A DNA stretch of 64,000 nt from Gluconacetobacter johannae (GTDB taxonomy: Bacteria > Pseudomonadota > Alphaproteobacteria > Acetobacterales > Acetobacteraceae): assembly GCF_014174305.1 (NCBI RefSeq), contig NZ_JABEQH010000018.1, positions 1 through 64,000 of the forward strand, written 5' to 3'. The translations under genes and the position numbers were made by a program. Positions 29,901 through 37,826 of this stretch are shown one piece after another. Under the pieces are notes generated by a model. It was not told the DNA's origin and did not search any database. It worked only from the letters and a program-made list of their open reading frames with translations. The stretch's first letter is position 1; each line of letters begins with the position of its first letter.

Positions 29901-31686
29901 GCTGGCGCTGACCACCGCCCCGCTGCCGCCCCGGCGGATCCTGTCGCACCTGCCGGCCCCGTTCCTCGACCCCACGGTCGCCGAACCCGCGGTGGTGCCG
30001 TTCGTGCTGCCCGCGGGGGCGGAGGCCGCGACGCTGAAGCCGGCGGCGGTCGTCGCGTCGTGGTTCGGCCGGCTGGCGGACTTCCACAGGGTCGGCTTCC
30101 CGGTGTCCGAGACCGCGCCGGCGTCGGGCAATGCGGTGGCCGTGGGCGTGCTGTCGCGCCTGCCGCCCGCCATCACGAAGGGGGTCGCGGTCGGTGGGCC
30201 GACACTGGCGGAAATCGCCAATCCGAACGATCCATTCGGCACCATCCTGCTGGTGACCGGCCGCACCGAGGACGAGGTGGCCGCCGCCGCCCGCACCCTG
30301 GTGTTCATGCCCGAATCCCTGGCCAGCGCGCCCAGCCAGACGGTCGTGCCCGTCAGCGTGCCGGCGCGCCGGCCTTATGACGCCCCGGCCTTTATCCCGA
30401 CCGACCGGGTGGTCCGCTTCGGGGAGCTGGTCAGCGTCGGCGCGCTTCAGGGTTATGGCTATGTGCCCGGCACGCTGGCGGTGCCGTTCCGCATTTCGCC
30501 GGACCTGTACACCTGGCGCGACCGGCCCTTCATTGCCGATTTCCGCATCCATACCCCGTTGGCCAGCAATTTCGACCTGCAGCAGACGCGGGTGGATGTC
30601 AGCCTGAACGGGCTGTACCTGCACAGCTATGCCTGGCGTCCGCCACGGAAACTGCCGGGCTGGATCGCGCAATATCTGCCGCTCGATTCGGCGCTGGAGG
30701 CGGACCGGCTGGCGCTGCCGCCATGGGGCGTCTACGGCCAGAACGAATTGCAGTTCTATTTCGACGGCCGCCCGATGGCCCGGCGGGATTGCAGCGTGGT
30801 GGCGCAGGACATGGCCGTCAGCGTCGATCCGGATTCGACCCTCGATTTCCGTCGCGCGCATCATTTCACCACCCTGCCCAACCTCGCCTATTTCGCGAAC
30901 AGCGGCTTTCCGTTCACGCGGATGGCGGATCTGTCGGACACGGTCGTGGTCCTGCCGGACCAGCCCGGACCGGCGGTGGCGACGGCGTTCCTGGATTTGA
31001 TGGGGGTGCTGGGCTCCTATACCTGGTTTCCGGCGGAACGGGTGACGATCGTGGGCGCCGGCGGCATCGGCGCCGTCGCTGACCGCGACCTGCTGGTCAT
31101 GGGCATGGTGCAGAACAGCGGCCCGATCGCCACGTTGCTTGGCCAGACCCCGTACCGGATCGAAAACGGACGCCTGCGCGTGGCCGAGCGCAGCATCCTG
31201 AACGGCATCCGCTATGCCTTTGCCGACGCGGCGCCGGACGCATTGCGGACGGTGACGGTGAACGGCTCTCTGGGGCTGGAATCCGGCGGGGCGCTGATCG
31301 GCGCGCGCTCGCCGTTCGCGGCGCACCGTTCGATGGTGATGATGCTGGCGGGCACGCCGCAGGGGCTGGACGAACTGGTCCATGCCCTGCAGGTTCCCAC
31401 GCGGCAGCGCGGCATTCAGGGTGACCTGACGGTCATCAACGGCGACAAGATCGTGGCGTCGCGCAACGGGCCGACCTACACGGTGGGAACCCTGCCCTGG
31501 TGGCTGTGGTTCGACTGGTTCCTGCGCGGCCATCCGGTCCGCGTGACGCTGTTCGCCGCACTCGGCGCATTGGTCGCCGGCCTGGCGCTGCACAAGGAGA
31601 TGTCGCGGCGGGCGGCGCGGCGCAAGGCCTATCTCGACCCGCGTGACGCGCCTGGCCCCGGCAACGGGGATGGGCGGGCGCAGTGA
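26923..31686 (+). CDS. bcsAB: fused cellulose synthase catalytic and periplasmic subunits BcsA-BcsB
   Basis: 1587 residues. BcsA part (1-~750): membrane helices, then GT2 with TYNED (~169), LDDGH (~199), the DxD in FDCDH (247-249), TED (342-344) and QRIRW (380-384), which make beta-1,4-glucan from UDP-glucose and thread it through the membrane. A PilZ domain follows with RQVRR (582-586) and DVSRGG (612-617), the c-di-GMP-binding pair that releases autoinhibition. A hydrophobic signal-like segment (~754-776) and a Pro-rich linker lead into BcsB (~860-1587), which has carbohydrate-binding/flavodoxin-like modules and a C-terminal membrane anchor. Fusion is typical of many acetic acid bacteria. 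It is coupled to bcsQ and bcsC by 4-base overlaps. Confidence 0.97.
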   Translation: MKAKTMARRSSGLLGNRLVRWLSYRCARLAEGRHGSKFLAACGLAGSATALMATLALLSDDQQLVVAAAGIVLFFVVDRREGGEATLFLKILSLVVSFRYVAWRLTETVEWRSWPQAFLSTGLLLAEGYALMMLVLSYFQTLHPLERKPVPLPDDVSAWPSVDVYVPTYNEDLAIVRGTVLACMSMDWPADRLNVYILDDGHREEFLEFAQACGAGYISRPNNAHAKAGNLNHAMSVTRGEYIAIFDCDHVPTRAFLQTTMGWFLVDPGVGLVQTPHHFYSADPFQRNLSEGRNVPPESNVFYGLVQDGSDFWNASFFCGSCAVLRRRALDQVGGIATETVTEDSHTALKMQRLGWSTAYLRMPLAAGLATERLILHIGQRIRWARGMIQILRLDNPLLGRGLTLPQRLCYFSAMAGFLFAIPRLVFLSAPLSYLLFNQTLIAASPVALLAYAAPHFFHCIATSSRVQKNWRYSFWSEIYETVLALFLVRITIVTLLMPRLGKFNVTDKGGILDRSYTDWRAIYPNLVFLSVLACGAGWGVWRLLAVHNDRLTIDALWTNLAWIGVSMLIVLVAITVGHETRQVRRDARIAATLPVTLRTADGRLCRGTTIDVSRGGCRVQLDLAAGETFVSGASVHMLLEPHDPPVSARALALRDGVVNLQWTPATLQDEARLIRFVFGRADAWVSWADYPPDRPLRSLWMIVSSLRSLATRGDRPASASRDAHAAKAARRARQSVSVNRRRSVTVEPRKTGAPLMLAGMLALSSALLFPGVVRAETSPAGPIPPPVDPAALTPASVDPAAPIPSGPPPSTSAPSGGDDAVLLPEHAGASQGGDAVPAAPPAAQPAQPADAPAGDLPGTSTRTRTLRQFGAPQSLRMTPFGAIQGLNFGIPGSQVVTAAHLTLSGAISPALLPSASSVTVRLNDQYIGTIPADRDHPTFGPVTFQINPVFFLGQNTINFTFAGQEDAVGTGGQGCSNPYSGMLWAEVSGQSTLALTTAPLPPRRILSHLPAPFLDPTVAEPAVVPFVLPAGAEAATLKPAAVVASWFGRLADFHRVGFPVSETAPASGNAVAVGVLSRLPPAITKGVAVGGPTLAEIANPNDPFGTILLVTGRTEDEVAAAARTLVFMPESLASAPSQTVVPVSVPARRPYDAPAFIPTDRVVRFGELVSVGALQGYGYVPGTLAVPFRISPDLYTWRDRPFIADFRIHTPLASNFDLQQTRVDVSLNGLYLHSYAWRPPRKLPGWIAQYLPLDSALEADRLALPPWGVYGQNELQFYFDGRPMARRDCSVVAQDMAVSVDPDSTLDFRRAHHFTTLPNLAYFANSGFPFTRMADLSDTVVVLPDQPGPAVATAFLDLMGVLGSYTWFPAERVTIVGAGGIGAVADRDLLVMGMVQNSGPIATLLGQTPYRIENGRLRVAERSILNGIRYAFADAAPDALRTVTVNGSLGLESGGALIGARSPFAAHRSMVMMLAGTPQGLDELVHALQVPTRQRGIQGDLTVINGDKIVASRNGPTYTVGTLPWWLWFDWFLRGHPVRVTLFAALGALVAGLALHKEMSRRAARRKAYLDPRDAPGPGNGDGRAQ

Positions 31687-34600
31687 CGAGGGCGCTGGCG
31701 GGAACCGGTATCGGATTGCTGCTGCTGGGGGCGTCACCGCTGGGGCTGTCGACAATCGCGCGCGCCCAGGTCGCGGCCCCGGCCGCGGACCAGAATGCGG
31801 GGCTGGTCGCGATCCTGCTGGAGCGGGCGCGATATTGGTACGATCACGGCCAGATGGACCACGCACAGCAGGCCCTGGCGCAGGCGCGGCAGATTGCGCC
31901 GGGCGATACGCGGGTCATGGCGCTGTCGGGCGAATGGGCGTTGCATTCCGGTGACCTGGAGGGCGCGCGCAAGGTGGCGCAGTCCCTGACCGCCATCGCG
32001 CCGACGGCGCCGGAGACCCTGAGGCTGAACCAGGTGCTCCAGGCGCAGGCCGTGCCCGACTCCAGCATCGCGCAGGTTCGCCAACTGGCGCGGGAGGGCC
32101 ACACGGGCGCCGCCGCCGCCGGATATCGCCGGTTGTTTCCCAACGGGCCGCCGCCGCAATACGCGGTGGAATATTACGAGACCCTGGCCGGTGCGATAGG
32201 CTATCGCGAGGAGGGACGCGAGGGGCTGAAGAAACTGGTCCAGGCCGATCGCAACAACATGGCCGCGCAGATCGCCTATGCCCAGGTGCTGACCTGGCGC
32301 GTGCAGACCCGGACGGACGGGCTTGCACGCCTGCAGCAGATGGCGGGGCTGCCGAACCTGCAGCCCCAGGACCGTGACGCGATCCGCCAGGCGTGGCGCG
32401 CGGCGCTGAACTGGCTGCAGGAAGCACCGGAGAGCGTGCCGTACTTCGACGCCTGGCTGGCGATCAACCCGGGCGATGCGGATGTCCAGGCCCTGCGGTC
32501 CAAGGCTCAGGCGGGGGTGTCCGAGCAGGCGGTGCTGGAGCGCACGCAGGGCTTTCAGGCGTTGGGCAGCAACGATATCGAAGGGGCCGGGACGCATTTC
32601 GCCGCCGCGCTGGCGCGTGCGCCCAATGACGGTGCGACGTTGGGCGGCCTGGGGTTGGTCCGCGCGCGGCAGGGCCGGCCGCAGGAGGCGCGCGACCTGC
32701 TGGAAAAGGCCATGCAGGCCGACCCCGAGAACGCGGCGCAATGGCGCGACGCCCTGAACGGGCTGAAGGTTTCGCAGGCCTATTCCCAGGTGCGGGCCTT
32801 GCTGGAGCAGGGACATCTCGACGAGGCGCGGCGGCTGGCGGATGACATGCTGGCGCTGGACCCGTCACAGACCGGGTTGCTGGCGCTGAAGGCGGATATC
32901 GAACACCGGCAGGGTCATCAGGCCAGCGCCGAGGATTTGTACCGGCAGGTCCTCCGCAAGGAGCCGAACAACCAGACCGCGTTGCAGGGGCTGTATCACC
33001 TGCTGGCAGGCTCGGGGCGCGCGCAGGAGGCGGCGGCGCTGATGGATCGCCTGCGCCGGCTCTCGCCGGCGTTCGAGCGGCAGGTCCAGGCGAGTGACCT
33101 GGTGGCGCGGGCCGAACGCACGACGAACCTGGATGAAAAGATCTCGTTGCTGCGGCAGGGGCTGGATACGCAGGGCGGCGATCCGTGGGTTCGGCTGCAT
33201 CTGGCGCAGGCGCTGGTGCAGGCCGGCAACCGCGATGAGGCCCGAGAGGTGATGGCCCCGCTGCTGGCGGACGATCGGCACCCCAGTGTTGCGGCATTGC
33301 AAGCCAGTATCTATTTCGCCAACCAGAACAACGATATGCGGACCGTGCGCCTGCTGCTGGCGCGCCTGCCGCGTGCCGGCATGACCGCCGATATCCGCCG
33401 CATCGCCGATCGGGCGCAGGACCAGGAACTGGTCGAGAACGCGCCCGTCGATCTGTCGGAGGCCCGGCTGTATTTCCTGCAGATTGCCCGCAAGGGGCAT
33501 GACCCGGACGGCGCGCGGGGGCGGTTGATCGCCAATGCGATGATCGACCGGCACGATCCGGCCGGCGCGGCGCGGGTGTTGCAGGCGTTTCTCGACGCCA
33601 CGCCGTCGCCGCCGGTGGCGCAGCGCCTGGCCTATGCCGGGACGTTCCTGCGGATGCAGCAAGCGCAGAAAGTCCGCGACATGCTGGAGCACGTCGATGA
33701 CGCCAGCCTGGACGACCAGCAGCAACAGGTCCGTCGCGACCTGCAGACCGGCCTGGCCGTCATGACGTCGGACCGCCTGAACGCGCAGGGCCGGCAGGCC
33801 GACGCCTTCGACGTGTTGCAGCCCGCGCTGTCCGGCAGCCAGCCCAGTCCGGCGGCCCGCCTGGCGCTGGCGCGGCTGTACCAGTCCAGTTCCCGGCCCG
33901 CGATGGCATTGTCGATCAGCAAGGCGGTGGTGGCGCACGACCCGACCGACCTGGACGCCCGCCTGTCGGTCGTGCGGCTGGCGCTTCAGACCGACGATCC
34001 GGACGAGGCCGACAACCAGCTGCGCGAGATGACCGAGCAGGCGCCGGCCGACCCGCGCACCTGGCTGGCCTCGGCCGCCATCCACAGGGCCGGCGGCAAC
34101 TGGGTCGCCAGTCTGGACGACCTGTCGCGCGCCCGCGCGCTGCGCCGCCAGCAGATCGGCGCCGACCGGGCCGGGGAGGGTGTCGACGGCCCGGCCGAAA
34201 ACCCGTTCCGCGCCTTGGCCGCGGACGCGCATGCCGCACAGCCGGGCGAGCAGGACCCGATCCTGGCCCTTATCGACAACGACGTGACCAGCACGGCGCG
34301 GGAATTCGCCCCGTTCGTGGAGATCAACCCGGTGTTCAGGGGGCGCTCGGGCATCGGGTCGAGCAAGCTGACCGAGGGCGACCTGGCGATGACGGGTTCG
34401 CTCGCCGTCGGGCCGGGCCGGGTGTCGCTGGGCCTCACGCCGACGGTGCTTGCGTCTGGCGCCGACGACATGATGGAGGCCACCGAGGGCAGTGCGGTCG
34501 GCGTTGCGACGGACGCCGCCTATACGTGGAAGTGGCTGAAGGCCGATGTCGGGTCGTCCCCTCTGGGCTTCCGCATCATGAATGTGCTGGGCGGTGTGGA

Positions 34601-35297
34601 ACTGAGCCCGCAGGTGGCGAACCGCCTGCGCCTGCGGGTCACGGCCGAACGCCGCGCGGTGACGGACAGCCTCCTGGCCTATGGCGGGTGGCGCGATGCG
34701 TCTGGCGTGAACTGGGGCGGGGTCGTGCGCGATCGTGCCCACGGGCAGCTTGAATATGGCGACGAGATGATGTCGTTCTATGCCGGGGGTGGATTTTCCT
34801 ACCTTCAGGGCAAGCGCACCCAGGACAACGAGGAATACGAGGCCGGGGCCGGCGGCAGCGTCTCGGTCTTTCATGACGCGGTGCATGACGTGCGGCTGGG
34901 CATTGACATGAACTGGTTCAAATACAACAACAACCAGTACCTGTTTACCTTGGGGCATGGCGGATATTTCTCGCCGCAATCCTATTTCGCGCTTCTGGTG
35001 CCGGTACGGTACGCGGGTCATCAGGGCAACTGGACCTGGCAGATCGGCGGATCGGCGGGCTATCAGTCCTATTCCCAGCGGGATGCCGAGCGCGATCTTA
35101 CGGCAGAACAGGACCCGAATTACCTGGCGCGCGCGCGGTCGGCTTCGGGCCTGGTGGGCGGTGCGGACGCGCTGCTGTCCTATCAGGTCACGCCGACGCT
35201 GCGCGTGGGCGGCAATTTCATCTATCAGAAGGCCGGGCCGTGGAGCGAGACGACGGCCGGCCTGTCCGTCCATTACGATTTCATGGGTATGCCCTGA
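31683..35297 (+). CDS. bcsC: BcsC, cellulose export TPR-porin
   Basis: 1204 residues from a GTG that overlaps the bcsAB stop (GTGA). A signal peptide (1-~28, ending STIARAQ) is followed by about 750 residues of TPR repeats (for example GLVRARQGRPQEARDLLEKA and LEQGHLDEARRLADDML). The last ~330 residues form an outer-membrane beta-barrel ending SVHYDFMGMP, with alternating aromatic strands (RLRLRVTAERRAV). It carries the glucan chain across the periplasm and outer membrane. It is somewhat shorter than the ~1300-residue Komagataeibacter protein. bcsD follows after one base. Confidence 0.95.
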   Translation: MTRALAGTGIGLLLLGASPLGLSTIARAQVAAPAADQNAGLVAILLERARYWYDHGQMDHAQQALAQARQIAPGDTRVMALSGEWALHSGDLEGARKVAQSLTAIAPTAPETLRLNQVLQAQAVPDSSIAQVRQLAREGHTGAAAAGYRRLFPNGPPPQYAVEYYETLAGAIGYREEGREGLKKLVQADRNNMAAQIAYAQVLTWRVQTRTDGLARLQQMAGLPNLQPQDRDAIRQAWRAALNWLQEAPESVPYFDAWLAINPGDADVQALRSKAQAGVSEQAVLERTQGFQALGSNDIEGAGTHFAAALARAPNDGATLGGLGLVRARQGRPQEARDLLEKAMQADPENAAQWRDALNGLKVSQAYSQVRALLEQGHLDEARRLADDMLALDPSQTGLLALKADIEHRQGHQASAEDLYRQVLRKEPNNQTALQGLYHLLAGSGRAQEAAALMDRLRRLSPAFERQVQASDLVARAERTTNLDEKISLLRQGLDTQGGDPWVRLHLAQALVQAGNRDEAREVMAPLLADDRHPSVAALQASIYFANQNNDMRTVRLLLARLPRAGMTADIRRIADRAQDQELVENAPVDLSEARLYFLQIARKGHDPDGARGRLIANAMIDRHDPAGAARVLQAFLDATPSPPVAQRLAYAGTFLRMQQAQKVRDMLEHVDDASLDDQQQQVRRDLQTGLAVMTSDRLNAQGRQADAFDVLQPALSGSQPSPAARLALARLYQSSSRPAMALSISKAVVAHDPTDLDARLSVVRLALQTDDPDEADNQLREMTEQAPADPRTWLASAAIHRAGGNWVASLDDLSRARALRRQQIGADRAGEGVDGPAENPFRALAADAHAAQPGEQDPILALIDNDVTSTAREFAPFVEINPVFRGRSGIGSSKLTEGDLAMTGSLAVGPGRVSLGLTPTVLASGADDMMEATEGSAVGVATDAAYTWKWLKADVGSSPLGFRIMNVLGGVELSPQVANRLRLRVTAERRAVTDSLLAYGGWRDASGVNWGGVVRDRAHGQLEYGDEMMSFYAGGGFSYLQGKRTQDNEEYEAGAGGSVSVFHDAVHDVRLGIDMNWFKYNNNQYLFTLGHGGYFSPQSYFALLVPVRYAGHQGNWTWQIGGSAGYQSYSQRDAERDLTAEQDPNYLARARSASGLVGGADALLSYQVTPTLRVGGNFIYQKAGPWSETTAGLSVHYDFMGMP

Positions 35298-35298
35298 C

Positions 35299-35730
35299 AT
35301 GTCTGCTGACCTGACGCTTTTCCTGCGCGAATTCGCCCGCGCGTTCGACGAACAGGCGGGCGCGCCGGCGCGGGATCGCTTCCTGCGCGGGGTCGGCGCA
35401 CGCATGGCCGAGCGGCTGGTGCTGCCGCCCTGTGCGACGATCGAGGCGATGGAGCACGAGATGAACGCCCTGCTGGCGCTGGTCGGCTGGGGGCGGGTCG
35501 GCCTGTCGCTGGATCGGGGGCGGCAGGTCCTGCAGATCCGCCATGCCGGGCTGCCTACGCTGGGCGGTATGGGCGTGCCTTCGGGATACTGGCTGGCCGC
35601 GTGCCTCGCGGGGGTATACGAAACATGGATCGGCCGGCAGCCGGATGCGGTGGGCGGCTGCGCGATCACCTGGCGGCCGGATCAGCCGCGCGAGGGTGAC
35701 GCGTTCGTCATGGAATATGGAAGCGTCTGA
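35299..35730 (+). CDS. bcsD: BcsD, cellulose crystallisation subunit
   Basis: 143 residues, soluble, no signal. FLREFARAFDEQAGAPARDRF and MEHEMNALLALVGWGRV match BcsD (AxCesD), which forms octameric rings arranged by Ccp/BcsH along the synthase array so that glucan chains co-crystallise. Presence of BcsD defines a type I cellulose operon. Length is close to the 156 residues of the Komagataeibacter protein. Start is the ATG at 35299, one base after the bcsC stop. Confidence 0.93.
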   Translation: MSADLTLFLREFARAFDEQAGAPARDRFLRGVGARMAERLVLPPCATIEAMEHEMNALLALVGWGRVGLSLDRGRQVLQIRHAGLPTLGGMGVPSGYWLAACLAGVYETWIGRQPDAVGGCAITWRPDQPREGDAFVMEYGSV

Positions 35731-35763
35731 CGCTTTTGGTCTGGAAAAAGGAATGAGGGCGGA

Positions 35764-36411
35764 ATGCACCCGTTACTGGTCGGTCTGACCGTGCTGTTGA
35801 TTGGCGATAGTCACATCACTTTCAAGAACTCGCTGCTGGCGACGCTGCCCGACGAACTGGCGCGGCAGGGGGCGAAAGTCGTCACCTATGGCCTGTGTTC
35901 GTCGAAACCCGAGGATTGGGTGGATGAAAAGCCCGCGAACGCGTGCGGCTATACGATGCGCGTGGGGGTCGAGCCGATCAAGCTGTTCATGGGCAAGGAC
36001 CAGGCCCCGCCGAACATGACGGCGCTGGTGGCCCAGTGGCATCCCAACGCGGTGATTACGGTGTTCGGCGACGCGATGGCCGGATATGGGCAGAAGACGC
36101 TGCCCCGCGACTGGATCGACGAGCAGGTGCACGCCCTGGTGGGGCAGATCGGGTCCGCGACCTGCATCTGGGTCGGGCCGACCTGGGGGCAGTACAACCC
36201 CCGCTACGGCAAGACCGACCAGCGTGTGACGGAACTGGCGGCCCTGCTGAAGCAGGACGTGGCGCCCTGCCATTACATTGATTCGACCACCCTGTTCCAG
36301 CCGGGCAAGGTCGAGACCGAGGACGGCGTCCACCTGACCGCCCCGTTTTACCAGAGCTGGGGCAACGACCTGGCGAAGGCGATCATTCCCCTGCTGGCGC
36401 AGAAGCAATAG
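35764..36411 (+). CDS. SGNH/GDSL-type hydrolase downstream of bcsD
   Basis: 215 residues. LTVLLIGDSHITFKN carries block I (GDS, with the nucleophile serine), VFGDAMAGYG is a candidate for the Gly block, and ETEDGVHLT contains the D-x-x-H pair of block V, so the SGNH triad is complete. The hydrophobic start (LLVGLTVLLIG) is short and overlaps block I, so export is uncertain. Such enzymes remove or transfer acyl groups from polysaccharides; in the second cellulose operon of Komagataeibacter, bcsX is an SGNH-type gene. Here it is 33 bases after bcsD and probably co-transcribed. Cellulose (de)acylation is a guess from context. Confidence 0.8.
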   Translation: MHPLLVGLTVLLIGDSHITFKNSLLATLPDELARQGAKVVTYGLCSSKPEDWVDEKPANACGYTMRVGVEPIKLFMGKDQAPPNMTALVAQWHPNAVITVFGDAMAGYGQKTLPRDWIDEQVHALVGQIGSATCIWVGPTWGQYNPRYGKTDQRVTELAALLKQDVAPCHYIDSTTLFQPGKVETEDGVHLTAPFYQSWGNDLAKAIIPLLAQKQ

Positions 36412-36448
36412 CGGCGTGGGCGGACTGGGGGTCGGGCGCCCCAAGCCC

Positions 36449-36527
36449 GCCCCTGCTGCGCGCCGTTCGTCAGCAGCCGTTCGGGGGCGGCGTCCATCCC
36501 CAGGCCGGACAGCCAGCGCGCCATCAT
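36449..36527 (-). pseudogene. short relic of a PLP-dependent (MocR/aminotransferase-like) gene
   Basis: On the minus strand the peptide ARWLSGLGMDAAPERLLT followed by NGAQQG strongly recalls the segment of class I aminotransferases and MocR/PdxR regulators just before the PLP-binding core (family pattern: '..D.ERVLVTNGAQQAL'). Nothing recognisable continues on either side: the frame runs into the end of the SGNH gene one way and a low-complexity stretch the other. I read it as a leftover of a deleted gene. Only about 26 residues support this. Confidence 0.4.
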
Positions 36528-36611
36528 CCTTGGATATGTAACAAGTGTCACGTCGCCTATCCTGCCGCGATACGGATGACATCCGGGCCGATGACGGCAA
36601 TGACACAGGCG

Positions 36612-36660
36612 GGACAGGTCGGGCGTTGCCCGAACCCACCGGGGCCTGAGGCCCTGGACG
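36612..36660. repeat. modular hairpin repeat, copy C
   Basis: Contains TCGGGC-GTT-GCCCGA (36619-36633) and GGGCC-TGA-GGCCC (36642-36654), with GGGACAGGT on the left, the reverse of the CCTGTCC flank in copies B and F. It lies 200 bases after the SGNH gene and just before the next gene; TCATGAATGAAA at 36664 also occurs beside copy G, so the two ATGs there may be repeat sequence and not a start. Confidence 0.8.
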
Positions 36661-36695
36661 TGGTCATGAATGAAATGAAACCCAGGTTCCGCACG

Positions 36696-37820
36696 ATGCC
36701 GATCATTTCCCGCCTGTCCCGTGCGCTGTGCGGCGTCCTTCTGGCCGCCGGACTGGTCCGGCCCGCGGATGGCGCGGACAGCGTGGACCATGGCGCGGCG
36801 CTTTCGGGCAATGTCGATGTCGTGGGGCGGTTCGCGCAGGCCGAGCCGTCGGGGATCGCCCTGCTGCCCGACGGGCGGCTGGTGCTGTCCTTTCCCACCA
36901 GCGCCCAGGATCATCCGGGGCCGCGCCTGGCGACATGGATGGATGGCCGCCTTCTGCCGTTTCCCAGCGCGGCCGCGCAAAGGACGTTCCTGTCGCCGCT
37001 GGGCATGACGCGTGACGCCAGGGGGCGCCTGTGGGTGGTGGACGAAGGGATGGTGGCCGGCGTCCGGGCCGCGCCGCGGCCCGCCCTGATCGGGATCGAC
37101 CCCGCGTCGGGCGCGCTGTTCGCCCGCATCGCCCTGCACGCGCCGGCCGTCCGGCCGGATTCCCATGTAAACGACGTGCGGGTCGATCTGACGCATGGGG
37201 CCGCGGGGACGGCCTATCTGTCGGACACGTCGCAGGCCGGCCATCCGGCGTTGATCGTCGTCGATCTGGCGCGCGGGCAGGCGCGGCGCGTGCTGGCCGA
37301 CCGGCCCTGTGTCAGCGCCGAACCCGGCTTCGCGATGGAGGTGGACGGCCGGATGGCCCGCTACGACCTTGCCCATCCCGCCATGGGGCAGGGGGGCGTG
37401 AACGGCATCGCCCTGGACCGGGACGCCAGCCGCCTCTACTGGGCGCCGCTGTCCTCGCGCCGCCTGTACAGCGCGCCCACGGCGCTGCTGGCGGACCCGG
37501 CGGTCACGGACGACGCACTGGAACGGGCGGTGCGTGACGAAGGGGAGGCCGGCGTCGCGGACGGCATGGCCACGGCGCGGGACGGCAGCCTCTACATCAC
37601 CGATATCGAACGCCACGGCGTCCTGCGGCGCACGCCGGACGGGCGGCTGTTCATGGTCGTCCACGATCCGCGCCTGATCGCCCCGGACAGCCTGGCGCTG
37701 GACGGGGACGTGCTGTGGATGACGGTGGGGCAATGGTCGCGCCTGCCCGTCTTCCACGGGGGGCGGGACATGCAGGAACGTCCCTATCTGCTGGTCCGCA
37801 TCGCGCCCGTTGCGCCCTGA
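36696..37820 (+). CDS. secreted major royal jelly/yellow-family protein
   Basis: 374 residues from the ATG at 36696, which gives a normal signal peptide (IISRLSRALCGVLLAAGL, cleavage after ADGA). ATGs at 36666 and 36675 are possible but lie in repeat-like sequence. The body follows the MRJP/yellow beta-propeller: GRLWVVDEGM, VNDVRVDLTHGAAGTAYLSD, GGVNGIALDRDASRLYWAPL and DGSLYITDIERHGVL. Bacterial members are periplasmic or secreted propellers, likely ligand-binding or lactonase-like, with no settled reaction. The ABC-F gene is convergent 6 bases downstream. Confidence 0.83.
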   Translation: MPIISRLSRALCGVLLAAGLVRPADGADSVDHGAALSGNVDVVGRFAQAEPSGIALLPDGRLVLSFPTSAQDHPGPRLATWMDGRLLPFPSAAAQRTFLSPLGMTRDARGRLWVVDEGMVAGVRAAPRPALIGIDPASGALFARIALHAPAVRPDSHVNDVRVDLTHGAAGTAYLSDTSQAGHPALIVVDLARGQARRVLADRPCVSAEPGFAMEVDGRMARYDLAHPAMGQGGVNGIALDRDASRLYWAPLSSRRLYSAPTALLADPAVTDDALERAVRDEGEAGVADGMATARDGSLYITDIERHGVLRRTPDGRLFMVVHDPRLIAPDSLALDGDVLWMTVGQWSRLPVFHGGRDMQERPYLLVRIAPVAP

Positions 37821-37826
37821 TCGGCG

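Noticed and set aside
28411-31866. Open frame of ~1150 codons on the strand opposite bcsAB
   Set aside because: It mirrors the bcsAB codons at high GC, has Arg/His/Gln-rich low-complexity composition and no recognisable domain; bcsAB is certain.
32865-35669. Open frame of ~930 codons opposite bcsC and bcsD
   Set aside because: Same shadow effect; no domain, no ribosome binding site, and composition typical of antisense GC-rich frames.
36576-36695. Longer N-terminus for the royal-jelly-family protein
   Set aside because: The extra codons are translated hairpin repeat C and its flank; the ATG at 36696 gives a normal signal peptide.
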